9,531 nt of DNA from Alphaproteobacteria bacterium (GTDB lineage Bacteria; Pseudomonadota; Alphaproteobacteria; JALRGP01), in assembly GCA_023259685.1 (NCBI GenBank), contig JALRGP010000035.1:1-9531 (forward strand), in the 5' to 3' direction. Under the pieces are notes generated by a model, which was not told the origin of the DNA, made no database searches, and saw only the letters and a list, made by a program, of their open reading frames with translations. How positions within the stretch are numbered: the stretch's first letter is position 1; the number at the start of each line of letters is the position of its first letter. Below are positions 1 to 6,970 of this stretch, one piece after another. A program made the position numbers and the translations under genes.

Positions 1-369
1 ATAGGATTTAACACGCGTGTTCAACGCACATTTGGCGTGGCATTAACACCACGTGTGGGTTATGCTGTCAATCCATCTTTGGCTGTTTACGCAAAATTCG
101 GCATCGGTATGGCTTGGGAAAAATGGAATCAAGGATCTGCTAAGACTGGCAATTCTGACATAACATGGAAAGCAGACGTAAAGAAAACATTTTGGACCTT
201 CACTCCGGGTGTTGGTGTACGTTATAAATTTACAAAAAATATGGCCGTTCGTTTGGAATATGGATATGAATTCACAACGTCCAAAGATATGGAAATCCTT
301 GATATAGAAAACGTTTCTGTAAAATCTAAAAGTCATCAAGTCAACCTTGGATTGTCTTATCACTTCTAA
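1..369 (+). CDS. Outer-membrane beta-barrel protein, C-terminal part (5' end outside window)
   Basis: The frame is open from the first base to TAA at 367-369 and gives about 122 residues. A GTG at position 37 is internal, because the coding pattern continues upstream to the window edge. The visible part alternates short amphipathic strands with polar turns (for example TPRVGYAVNPSLAVYAKFG, then FTPGVGVRYKF, MAVRLEYGYEF and QVNLGLSYHF). It ends in Phe after an aromatic/hydrophobic strand, which is the classic C-terminal recognition signal for outer-membrane insertion by the BAM complex. The layout fits the OmpA-like/surface-antigen eight-stranded barrel families, which serve as structural or host-contact surface proteins in host-associated bacteria. 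No peptidoglycan-binding domain follows the barrel. A strong terminator lies 13 bp after the stop. The exact family cannot be decided without the N-terminal half. Confidence 0.8.
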   Translation: MGFNTRVQRTFGVALTPRVGYAVNPSLAVYAKFGIGMAWEKWNQGSAKTGNSDITWKADVKKTFWTFTPGVGVRYKFTKNMAVRLEYGYEFTTSKDMEILDIENVSVKSKSHQVNLGLSYHF

Positions 370-382
370 AAAGTCTATTTTT

Positions 383-418
383 TATCATCCTGGCCACAAC
401 CAGGATGATATTTTTTTT
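383..418 (+). terminator. Intrinsic terminator of the outer-membrane protein gene
   Basis: An 11-bp perfect stem (383-393 pairing with 400-410, GC-rich core CCTGG/CCAGG) closes a 6-nt loop and is followed by eight T residues (411-418). On the opposite strand the hairpin is followed by A residues, so it should act only on plus-strand transcripts. It stands just 7 nt before the tRNA gene. Confidence 0.9.
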
Positions 419-425
419 AAAATGA

Positions 426-501
<76 letters not shown>

Positions 502-507
502 ATAAAT

Positions 508-1206
508 TTACGATAATTTCGTATTTCCCAAAAACGTATAATTCCCCATATCCGTGATAAAACCACCAGTTTCTTGGGACCACAAAGTGGCGATCATTCT
601 TTCAAAAATGGTTGGGTTATGAAGGATCACCCCTTCCAATCGTCCCGAACATACATATACAATATCAAGATACAAACAATTGGATACATAAATCATTTTC
701 GATACTTCGGGGTTTTGCCCTTGCCCATGTAATGCGATCATTCCTTGGCTGATGGGGCGTTTGGATACACGCATACGCGCATGGTTATAAAATCCGCCAC
801 ACCCATGATAAGTACCAAAAGATTCATTTGTGATCGGATTAAACATGAGCATCGCTGTCAACTGACCCTTCTTAAAATAAGACACGGCCGTGACAAAATG
901 GTTCATATGACGCATAAAGTTCTCCACACCACTTAGAGGCGTAATGACAAATGCTTCAAATCCCATATCATCCACGTTGGCCGGAACATCAATGAGAACG
1001 GGTATCTTTTTGTAACTGCGTTCTAATGATTGAGCCAATTGTTTTGAAATCATACGAACAGCATGATCTTGGAAAGATCCGGCGCTGTGAGGGTGACTTT
1101 GTAAATGAGCCAATTCATTAAAATCGTGCATAATGACATTGGTTGTATTTTGAACGGCCTTTGACATCGAGTAACAAAGACCGTTAAGATTTGCAAATGT
1201 TTTCAT
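508..1206 (-). CDS. Inositol-monophosphatase-fold (SuhB-like) protein, catalytic residues lost
   Basis: The 232-residue product keeps the IMPase/SuhB framework. Residues 86-97 (FVITPLSGVENF) align to the family's WVIDPLDGTTNF, residues 101-150 follow the next strands (HFVTAVSYFKKGQ, then FNPITNESF), and 180-217 match the C-terminal block (LDIVYVCSGRLEG to QETGG). The acidic residues that bind the catalytic metals are replaced: both Asp of DPLDG are Thr89 and Ser92, no GEE/TEE motif is visible before them (about 70-80), and the Asp of the PWD motif is Glu202 in an ungapped alignment. The protein is also shorter than the usual 260-270 residues. Phosphatase activity is therefore unlikely. E. coli SuhB also has a non-enzymatic role in rRNA antitermination, so a protein-binding role is possible but not shown here. 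ATG at 1206 lies 3 nt after the efp stop with no Shine-Dalgarno, suggesting translational coupling. Confidence 0.8.
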   Translation of the reverse strand: MKTFANLNGLCYSMSKAVQNTTNVIMHDFNELAHLQSHPHSAGSFQDHAVRMISKQLAQSLERSYKKIPVLIDVPANVDDMGFEAFVITPLSGVENFMRHMNHFVTAVSYFKKGQLTAMLMFNPITNESFGTYHGCGGFYNHARMRVSKRPISQGMIALHGQGQNPEVSKMIYVSNCLYLDIVYVCSGRLEGVILHNPTIFERMIATLWSQETGGFITDMGNYTFLGNTKLS

Positions 1207-1209
1207 GTG

Positions 1210-1776
1210 TTATGATTTAGCCCGTTCGACGTAAGATGCATCTTGGGTATGAATAACAATTTTCATCCCTGCTTCGATGTGAGGGGGGACCATCACTTTA
1301 ATACCATTACTCACGATGGCAGGCTTATAGGAAGAGGAAGCCGTTTGCCCCTTGACAACAGGTTCCGCTTCGACAACTTCTAAAATGACCGTATCCGGCA
1401 ATTGAACCGTAATGGCACGTTCTTCATACAATGAAATATTCACAATCATCCCATCTTGCAAGAAAACGGCAGAATCACCAACAAAATCTTCATCCAATGA
1501 AAATTGTTCATAGGTATCTTGATCCATAAACACAAAAAATTGACCTTCCTTATATAAAAATTGAAACGGCCTTTCATCAAGATGAATTTTTTCAACGGAT
1601 TCACTGGATCGGAAGCGTTCATGAAGTTTTGTTCCCTCAAGGATGGCTTTCATTTCGACCTGCATATAGGCCCCACCTTTTCCCGGTTGAACGTGTTGCG
1701 TTTTTGTTACAACCCAAAGTTTCCCTTGATGGTCTAAAATGTTTCCAATACGGATGGAATTTGCATTAATTTTCAT
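1210..1776 (-). CDS. efp: Translation elongation factor P
   Basis: EF-P binds the ribosome between the P and E sites and relieves stalling at consecutive prolines. From ATG at 1776 the protein is 188 residues, the length of E. coli EF-P, and begins MKINANSIRIGN, the usual EF-P N-terminus. An upstream in-frame ATG at 1791 would add only five unconserved residues, and neither start has a clear Shine-Dalgarno. The three-domain layout is visible: a KOW-like N-terminal domain with the tRNA-facing loop QPGKGGA, whose tip Lys33 corresponds to the modified Lys34 of E. coli, then two OB-fold domains. The second OB domain holds the EF-P signature region (YKPAIVSNGIKVMVPPHIEAG). A lysine at the loop tip points to the lysyl/aminopentanol-type modification class, not to arginine rhamnosylation by EarP. 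No modification enzyme is encoded here. The IMPase-like gene follows after 3 nt in the same operon. Confidence 0.95.
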   Translation of the reverse strand: MKINANSIRIGNILDHQGKLWVVTKTQHVQPGKGGAYMQVEMKAILEGTKLHERFRSSESVEKIHLDERPFQFLYKEGQFFVFMDQDTYEQFSLDEDFVGDSAVFLQDGMIVNISLYEERAITVQLPDTVILEVVEAEPVVKGQTASSSYKPAIVSNGIKVMVPPHIEAGMKIVIHTQDASYVERAKS

Positions 1777-1894
1777 TGAATATGAAATCATTAAATCTTA
1801 CAAATAGTTTAGCTGATACCTGGGATTTTAAAAAATCCTTTCGCTTTGTTCTATCCATGTTAATCTAGAATGAAAATCGTTATGTGCAGCGTAT

Positions 1895-3028
1895 ATGTTG
1901 GCAATTTTAGATGAAAAAATGATGAAAATTGATTCCAATCACATCATTGGCGTTGAGATGCATCAAAAGGAGGGTGAATATGCAACATTGACATTAAATA
2001 TACTCAAACCACACCCCCCTGTGCAATCAATTTGCGTTATGTATAAAGATCACATCATATTCAAAGGACACCTACACAACCTGTCCTTTCAAAATGACTA
2101 TAGGATTGATATGTGTTTTATATCCACACCTAAAGAAAGTCCGATCCCCCTATCAGAAGAAGAATTGTATATGTTGTACGCCCATCCTTCTCAGCAAATT
2201 TTTGAAAAAATTGATCTTAGACATATGGATGCATCCCGCGCAATTAACATTACATCGGTTATGGATCCCCGTTCTTTACGCGTTCAAACACCAAAATCTG
2301 CGTTATCAAGTGTCCATATGAATGTCCATTGCCATCTAAAAAGCATGGTGCAAGAACGTTTGAATATTAAAAAAGAATTAAAGCATCTCGATATTGATTG
2401 GAAAAGCTGGCGACCTCCCGATGAAGCCCCCTACCGCTTTGATAAAGGGAACCTTATTTTTGATGCAATTCTTCAACACAAAGACACCGCATTGCTTGTG
2501 TTAAAAAATCCTTATTCCAAAGAGGGGCGCATCAAAACGTTAAATTTTGATACAACGGTGGACCATGTGGTGGGTGAAAATTTTTTTGAAACGGATGAAG
2601 GGCGTCATGTGTTAAAAAGCGCAATGCGTATGGGGCTGTGCCATTTGAATGCAAGCTTTAGACGTCACCGAATTTATGTGAGCATTCCTTGGGAAAACGG
2701 TTACTGTCTTCAGTTACACAATACGGTAACCGTCCATATTCCAAATTTTAAAAAGATGATGGGACAAATCGTAGAATTGAGGTACTCATATACACATTCC
2801 ACGCATATGTGCCACATGGTCATTGCATGTTTTGATGACGTTCCACCGCTGGTGATCCACAATAATGATCCAACATTAACATGTGTGAGTGCACCCGTTG
2901 AAGCGTCATCACCCATAACCATTGAAAACATACACCATGATGATCACATGTGCCACATTCGTATTAAACGCCATAAGGCTTTACGTGAACGGATGTGGAG
3001 CGGGCATGTTGAAGTGGATAATGGCTAA
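1895..3028 (+). CDS. Conserved hypothetical protein, possibly phage tail/baseplate-hub-like
   Basis: This 377-residue protein has no signal peptide or membrane segment. I cannot name its family with certainty. The N-terminal 80 residues look like a beta domain (YATLTLNILKP, then VMYKDHIIFKGHLHNLSF) of the kind that opens tail-hub proteins. Residues about 124-160 (DPRSLRVQTPKSALSSV, then a beta strand) and 235-312 (GRHVLKSAMRMGLCHL, LHNTVTVHIPNFKKMMGQIVELRYSY, MVIAC) recall a family of alphaproteobacterial prophage-associated hypotheticals in which a long array of beta segments ends in a 'V.I.DPR..G...GKV' strand pair. That link is from memory of the family layout and is inference. The protein is unusually rich in His, Met and Cys, with the tetrapeptide HMCH at 304-307 and again at 351-354. 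No other phage gene is nearby. ATG 1895 has no clear Shine-Dalgarno; Met9 or Met10 are alternatives. Confidence 0.75.
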   Translation: MLAILDEKMMKIDSNHIIGVEMHQKEGEYATLTLNILKPHPPVQSICVMYKDHIIFKGHLHNLSFQNDYRIDMCFISTPKESPIPLSEEELYMLYAHPSQQIFEKIDLRHMDASRAINITSVMDPRSLRVQTPKSALSSVHMNVHCHLKSMVQERLNIKKELKHLDIDWKSWRPPDEAPYRFDKGNLIFDAILQHKDTALLVLKNPYSKEGRIKTLNFDTTVDHVVGENFFETDEGRHVLKSAMRMGLCHLNASFRRHRIYVSIPWENGYCLQLHNTVTVHIPNFKKMMGQIVELRYSYTHSTHMCHMVIACFDDVPPLVIHNNDPTLTCVSAPVEASSPITIENIHHDDHMCHIRIKRHKALRERMWSGHVEVDNG

Positions 3029-3077
3029 AAAAGAAGTGACTTATCTTGAATTTGTTTACTAATCATACAAATCTTAA

Positions 3078-3734
3078 TCAATGCGAATTAGAAATATGAT
3101 CAAATTCTAAAATTTTATCCATTTTATCAATTAAATTTTGATCATGGGTTGCAACCAAAATGGTCGCGTTCATACTTTTTGAAATGTTTTTAAATTCCTC
3201 AAAAATAATTAATGCATTTTGTCTATCTAAATTTCCCGTAGGTTCATCTGCAAGCAATAATTTAGGAGATGTCACCAATGCCCTTGCAATGGCCACACGT
3301 TGTTGTTCCCCGCCGGATAATTGCTTTGGAAAGTGATGAGCTTTGGATGATAATCTAAATAAATCCAAAATATGTTTAGCTTTTTGAATGGCAATTCGAC
3401 GTTCTATGCGTTGAATAAGCAAAGGAATCATCACATTTTCTAAGGCAGTTAATTCTTCTAATAAAAAATGAAATTGATAAATGAACCCCATGGAATTGAG
3501 GCGTAATTTTGTTTTGTCTATGTCGCTTAATGTATGGGCATCAATATCATCAATCATAATACGTCCACTGGTTGGTGAATCCAATAATCCAATTAAATGC
3601 AGAAAAGTAGTTTTTCCTGATCCACTGGGTCCAATCAAACCAATCATATCGCCCGAATTTGCTTTAAAATCAAGGTCCTTGAATACAATTGTTTCCCCAT
3701 AAGATTTGGATAATTTTGATACAATTAGTGACAT
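3078..3734 (-). CDS. lolD: Lipoprotein-releasing system ATP-binding protein LolD
   Basis: LolD is the cytoplasmic ATPase that powers LolC/LolE to extract outer-membrane lipoproteins from the inner membrane and hand them to LolA. From ATG 3734 the protein has 218 residues with all ABC motifs: Walker A (35-42, GPSGSGKT), Q-loop Gln87, signature LSGGE (139-143), Walker B (159-164, LLLADE, with catalytic Glu164) and switch His197. The stretch GFIYQFHFLLEELTALENV (83-101) is characteristic of LolD within the MacB-type ABC subfamily. An in-frame ATG at 3764 would add ten residues, but it abuts a TATAAT element, so I chose 3734. LolC/E genes commonly precede lolD; none is in this window, and the next gene upstream runs the other way. 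No good terminator is visible between its stop and the convergent gene ending at 3028. Confidence 0.92.
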   Translation of the reverse strand: MSLIVSKLSKSYGETIVFKDLDFKANSGDMIGLIGPSGSGKTTFLHLIGLLDSPTSGRIMIDDIDAHTLSDIDKTKLRLNSMGFIYQFHFLLEELTALENVMIPLLIQRIERRIAIQKAKHILDLFRLSSKAHHFPKQLSGGEQQRVAIARALVTSPKLLLADEPTGNLDRQNALIIFEEFKNISKSMNATILVATHDQNLIDKMDKILEFDHISNSH

Positions 3735-3762
3735 CAAAACCGTTATTAATGCGTTTGATCTC

Positions 3763-3771
3763 ATTATAACA
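3763..3771 (-). promoter_or_regulatory. Extended -10 promoter element for lolD
   Basis: Reading the minus strand, TGTTATAAT is a perfect extended -10 element (TGn followed by TATAAT at 3763-3768). No good -35 hexamer sits 16-18 bp upstream, which is common for extended -10 promoters. Transcription would begin near 3756, about 20 nt before the lolD ATG at 3734 and inside the upstream alternative reading, which supports the shorter protein. Confidence 0.55.
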
Positions 3772-3889
3772 GGATAGCTGTCATGGAACGTATTTTCTTT
3801 TTTTGCATTTAATATTTTTTTTATATTTTCTCCGTAAAGTAATGATAGATTTAGTTATGACCAGACTATGAAAGAAGCGAATTTTTACA

Positions 3890-4579
3890 ATGATCGGCAT
3901 TACAATGGATGTTTTTTTAAAAAAAGAAGGGCAGTCTCAAGATTTTTATATTGTAAAACCTTTGTATCATCAAAGTATTGTGAAATATGGTGGCAGATCC
4001 ATGCCATTAACCCTTTGTTATGAATCGATTGACTATTATTGTGATATTTTAAAAGGACTTGTTTTAACAGGGGGAGATTACGATTTATGTCCATCATTAT
4101 ACGGCCAAGACCCCCATGAAAAAACAAAACCTTTAAAAGAAAGGCAGAATTTTGAATGGGCATTATTGGAAAAGTTTTTAAAAACAAAAAAACCAATATT
4201 GGGTGTATGCGCAGGATTTCAAATGCTCAATGTTTATTTTGGAGGAACCCTTATACAACATTTAGACGATTGGAATGGTGCCGTTGATCACAAAGGATCT
4301 GATCCGTTTCAAGTTGCCCATTCGGTTCAAGTCGTTGGTTTTAAACCATTTCAAAGCTTTGACCAGGTCCCGGTGAATACAAGCCATCACCAAGGCATTG
4401 ACCAATTGGGGCACGGCCTTGCGGTCGCAGCCATATGCCCCAATGACCAATTAATCGAAGCATTTTATCATACGGAACACCCTTTTTGCCTGGGCATTCA
4501 ATGGCATCCTGAATTTCACACCAGCCCCCTTGATCAAGTCATTTGGATTGAATTTTTAAAGGCTTCTTATGAAAATTAA
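3890..4579 (+). CDS. Class-I glutamine amidotransferase-like hydrolase, peptidase C26 family
   Basis: The 229-residue cytoplasmic protein has the family's full layout. It opens with MIGIT, the usual first strand, followed by LVLTGGDYDLCPSLYG (57-72), the conserved GG.D..P..Y loop. The nucleophile elbow ILGVCAGFQMLN has Cys107 in the GxCxGxQ pattern (family members more often have CRG). VNTSHHQGIDQLG (162-174) and GIQWHPE (202-208) follow, the latter with catalytic His206 and Glu208. Relatives such as PuuD hydrolyse gamma-glutamyl amides, releasing glutamate; the exact substrate here is unknown. The next gene starts inside its last codons (11-bp overlap), so it is translated in tandem with an EamA transporter. 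The start is supported by family alignment; the upstream purine stretch (AAAGAAG) is too distant to be a good ribosome-binding site. Confidence 0.88.
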   Translation: MIGITMDVFLKKEGQSQDFYIVKPLYHQSIVKYGGRSMPLTLCYESIDYYCDILKGLVLTGGDYDLCPSLYGQDPHEKTKPLKERQNFEWALLEKFLKTKKPILGVCAGFQMLNVYFGGTLIQHLDDWNGAVDHKGSDPFQVAHSVQVVGFKPFQSFDQVPVNTSHHQGIDQLGHGLAVAAICPNDQLIEAFYHTEHPFCLGIQWHPEFHTSPLDQVIWIEFLKASYEN

Positions 4580-5411
4580 AGCTTTTCTTTGGATGTTGCT
4601 GTGGTGCGTCATGTCCATTGGCGCCATGTCTCTTGCCAAGTTTTTACCTGGTCACGTCAATAATTTTACGGTATCGGGTGTTCGGTATTTCATCAGTATG
4701 GTCATTTTGTTAGCCATTCAAAAGCCTAAAAAAAGTTCTTTTAAAACATCACATCTAGGGCTCATGATGGTTCGCGGTGTGGTATCGTTTTTTGCAACTT
4801 TATGCACCTATTATGCATATCGTCACCTGCCATTAACACTGGCCACATCTATCGGATTTACGGGGCCGCTATTAACAGCTTTTTTAGGAGTCATATTTCT
4901 TAAAGAAAAAATATCACCCACTCAAATAATAGGATTTATAGTATGTTACATCGGCATTTTGCTGGCTACCAAACCATTTGGGACCCAGGGGGGGGGTATC
5001 ATGTGGCCAGTTATCATAGAACTCATTGCCAATTTATTAGCATCTTGTTCAATTTTACTTGCGAAACATCTATCTAAATCCCATGACTCCCTACAAATTC
5101 TTACATTATCAACGCTCATGTGTTCAGTGTGTTTTCTTGTGTGTTTACCATTTGTTTACACACCTGTATCAGGACATGATTTAGTTATTCTGATTGGTAT
5201 TGCTGGGTGTGCAACCTTGTCATCCTATGCATACATTCACGCACTGCAGTTTGAGCGTGCATCATTTGTCAGCTTATTTGAATATTTAAGATATCCTTTA
5301 TCATTTATACTTGGATGGTATCTTTTTTGTGAACGGTTTGATCAACAACAAGTGATTGGAACTTTATTAATTATGATCAGTGTGTATATGTGTGTTCACC
5401 GAAAAAAATAG
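4569..5411 (+). CDS. EamA/DMT-superfamily transporter (10 membrane segments)
   Basis: The 280-residue inner-membrane protein shows ten hydrophobic segments arranged as two EamA repeats (about 1-135 and 146-278). The first ends with the typical FLKEKISPTQIIGFIVCYIGILLA, and the second with LGWYLFCERFDQQQVIGTLLIMISVYM. The family covers metabolite and amino-acid exporters and, in intracellular bacteria, importers such as S-adenosylmethionine carriers; the substrate cannot be read from the sequence. The start lies inside the C26 hydrolase gene, with AAAGG at 4558-4562 six nucleotides upstream as a usable ribosome-binding site. The linker between the two halves is encoded by a run of eight G residues (4989-4996), a possible slippage site. 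A bidirectional hairpin follows 30 bp after the stop. Confidence 0.9.
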   Translation: MKIKAFLWMLLWCVMSIGAMSLAKFLPGHVNNFTVSGVRYFISMVILLAIQKPKKSSFKTSHLGLMMVRGVVSFFATLCTYYAYRHLPLTLATSIGFTGPLLTAFLGVIFLKEKISPTQIIGFIVCYIGILLATKPFGTQGGGIMWPVIIELIANLLASCSILLAKHLSKSHDSLQILTLSTLMCSVCFLVCLPFVYTPVSGHDLVILIGIAGCATLSSYAYIHALQFERASFVSLFEYLRYPLSFILGWYLFCERFDQQQVIGTLLIMISVYMCVHRKK

Positions 5412-5440
5412 ATTCATATGCAGAGTATAGAAAATATTGA

Positions 5441-5483
5441 TAATACAAAAAGGCCTCACCCGAAGGTGAGGCCTTTTGTATTA
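5441..5483. terminator. Bidirectional terminator between convergent genes
   Basis: Arms 5441-5460 and 5465-5483 pair around a CGAA tetraloop. The core is the 9-bp GGCCTCACC/GGTGAGGCC, extended by an A/T stretch with one unpaired base. Read on plus, the core is followed by TTTT; read on minus, by TTTTT, so it can end both the EamA transcript and the gene ending at 5481. The distal right arm contains the minus gene's TAA stop (5481-5483). Confidence 0.85.
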
Positions 5484-6917
5484 TTTAATCCAACCATACA
5501 TGCGCAGAATCCTTTCAACACCTTCTTTGGTAATACCTTGGGTGATATTTCTCAAAGGTTGTTGTGCCGGTTTCGTCCACGCAAAAAATCTCCCGTTATA
5601 TTGCTCTGTTACTTTCGATTTTGCTTCTTGATACTCTTCATATATTGCTGGATCATATGAACAGACAGAGGTCATCATATTTTGATCACGATCTGTATTG
5701 CTTTCTTGAATCCATTGTTGAACCATTTGAATCATGTTGTCTTTGGTTAAGTGCTCTATCTTAAAATCAAAGAATTCGCTAGCGTCTCTGCCGTGAACAA
5801 GAACAACGCCATCCGTTAAATAGGCATGTAAAAATAAACCAGGAGGAATGGGAAGAGGATAATCTCTATATTGGTTGTCATACTCATCATAAGTTTCTTC
5901 ATATTGTCCGGGTAAACTACATACCAAACGCAGTGCGTTGATCATGCGCCGCTCGGCGTAGGCTCCGTAGGCTCTGCCTTTGTTTTTTGCTGTGTAAGCT
6001 AGGACTAATACTTTTTTCAGTTGGGTTAAAAGATGACCTTGGATTTTTTCAAATAATAATTGCCCCCCTTGAACCCATGGTTGAAGGATACGGGGAACTT
6101 CATCTATTGATTGTTTAAACACATACATTCTTTCCAAATCATATAAGGACTTTCCTTTTCCATCTGCACAACGCTCGCTATTGGTACTAAGAAAGTTTAA
6201 TATAATACTTTTTGCTTGTCCAGGATTCGTTTTTTTCAAACAATCTTTTAAACGACACAGTCGTGATAATAATTTGTGGAAAAGAATATCATTAGGGTCT
6301 TGATACCACGACCAATTCTCCTCCAATGCCATTTCATTCCCTGCCCCTAAATAATTCTTTATTTCATTGAGTTTTTGAATGTAATTGCTTTTATTAATAC
6401 TCTCTAACGGTGGCGCTGAGGTGTTTAAGATGTACCCGAAAACGTTATGGGTCATTTGCCCAAAACAAACATCTCTGTACTTCAGTATAAAATTGATTAT
6501 GGTATTGCAGTACCTTGTTTGCTGCTCAAACGTTGTGGCAGTAATAGGTTTGGACTTATGCTCTGCCAAAAAGACGTCTTGATGCTTTTTTAATAGGTTT
6601 TGGTATTTTTTTAAAAATCGATCTGATTTAAGTTGTAAATCATAGCGGCTACGGATTTTGTTGCTTGAAGAAGCTGCAGGGGGTAATGATACATCTGGGA
6701 TACAAGGACGTCCATGCAAACTCGGATCATAAGGTGATAATGCGGGGCCTCGTGGTTGTATCTGTGCAACATCAGGCTGATTTTGTTGGGCAGCTGGTTG
6801 GGGTTGTTGCTGTTGCTGCGGTCCGGGATTTGGATTAGCATCCATCCCTTGGACAAAAACATATGATGCCTGGGTCAGCATCATCATTTTGAAAAAATGT
6901 TTTTTTATGTGAAACAA
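5481..6917 (-). CDS. Probable exported protein of unknown function, Gln/Pro-rich N-terminus
   Basis: I do not recognise this 478-residue protein. From the TTG codon at 6917 it begins with a basic stretch (IKKHFFK, 4-10) and a short hydrophobic core (MMMLTQASYVFV, 11-22), with a plausible signal-peptidase site after Gly24. Starting at ATG 6887 would lose the basic part, so TTG is preferred, although neither start has a clear Shine-Dalgarno. Residues 28-56 are a low-complexity Asn/Pro/Gln linker including five consecutive Gln. Residues about 88-478 look globular and mainly helical, with eight cysteines (72, 137, 151, 221, 226, 250, 333, 419), which could form disulfides outside the cytoplasm. 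A 9-bp perfect tandem repeat (5957-5974) encodes the AYGAYA segment near residue 316. There is no membrane anchor or known enzyme motif. In a host-associated bacterium a secreted or effector role is possible, but this is inference. A CtrA-like site lies upstream. Confidence 0.75.
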   Translation of the reverse strand: MFHIKKHFFKMMMLTQASYVFVQGMDANPNPGPQQQQQPQPAAQQNQPDVAQIQPRGPALSPYDPSLHGRPCIPDVSLPPAASSSNKIRSRYDLQLKSDRFLKKYQNLLKKHQDVFLAEHKSKPITATTFEQQTRYCNTIINFILKYRDVCFGQMTHNVFGYILNTSAPPLESINKSNYIQKLNEIKNYLGAGNEMALEENWSWYQDPNDILFHKLLSRLCRLKDCLKKTNPGQAKSIILNFLSTNSERCADGKGKSLYDLERMYVFKQSIDEVPRILQPWVQGGQLLFEKIQGHLLTQLKKVLVLAYTAKNKGRAYGAYAERRMINALRLVCSLPGQYEETYDEYDNQYRDYPLPIPPGLFLHAYLTDGVVLVHGRDASEFFDFKIEHLTKDNMIQMVQQWIQESNTDRDQNMMTSVCSYDPAIYEEYQEAKSKVTEQYNGRFFAWTKPAQQPLRNITQGITKEGVERILRMYGWIK

Positions 6918-6938
6918 TATTTTGTTTTATCTAACTAC

Positions 6939-6970
6939 TTTATAATAACAGAAAGTTAATTTTTAGTTAA
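6939..6970 (-). promoter_or_regulatory. CtrA-type site and candidate -10 upstream of the exported-protein gene
   Basis: The minus strand reads TTAAC-TAAAAA-TTAAC across 6955-6970, an exact match to the CtrA consensus TTAA-N7-TTAAC. Ten bases further down is TATAAA (6939-6944), a candidate -10 box. The two half-sites flank the position where a -35 box would lie, the usual arrangement for CtrA-activated promoters. The predicted transcript start would be about 15 nt before the TTG start codon. The same 11-bp direct repeat also resembles other OmpR-family sites such as PmrA boxes. AT-rich context raises the chance of a random match. Confidence 0.45.

Noticed and set aside
1823..1838. Inverted repeat GGATTTT/AAAATCC between efp and the 1895 gene, considered as an operator or terminator
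   Set aside because: It is AT-rich with 7-bp arms and a 2-bp centre, too small to fold as a terminator, and I know no regulator with this site.
3029..3077. Terminator between the 1895-3028 gene and lolD
   Set aside because: Only a 5-bp TTTGT/ACAAA pairing with a large loop is possible; too weak to call.
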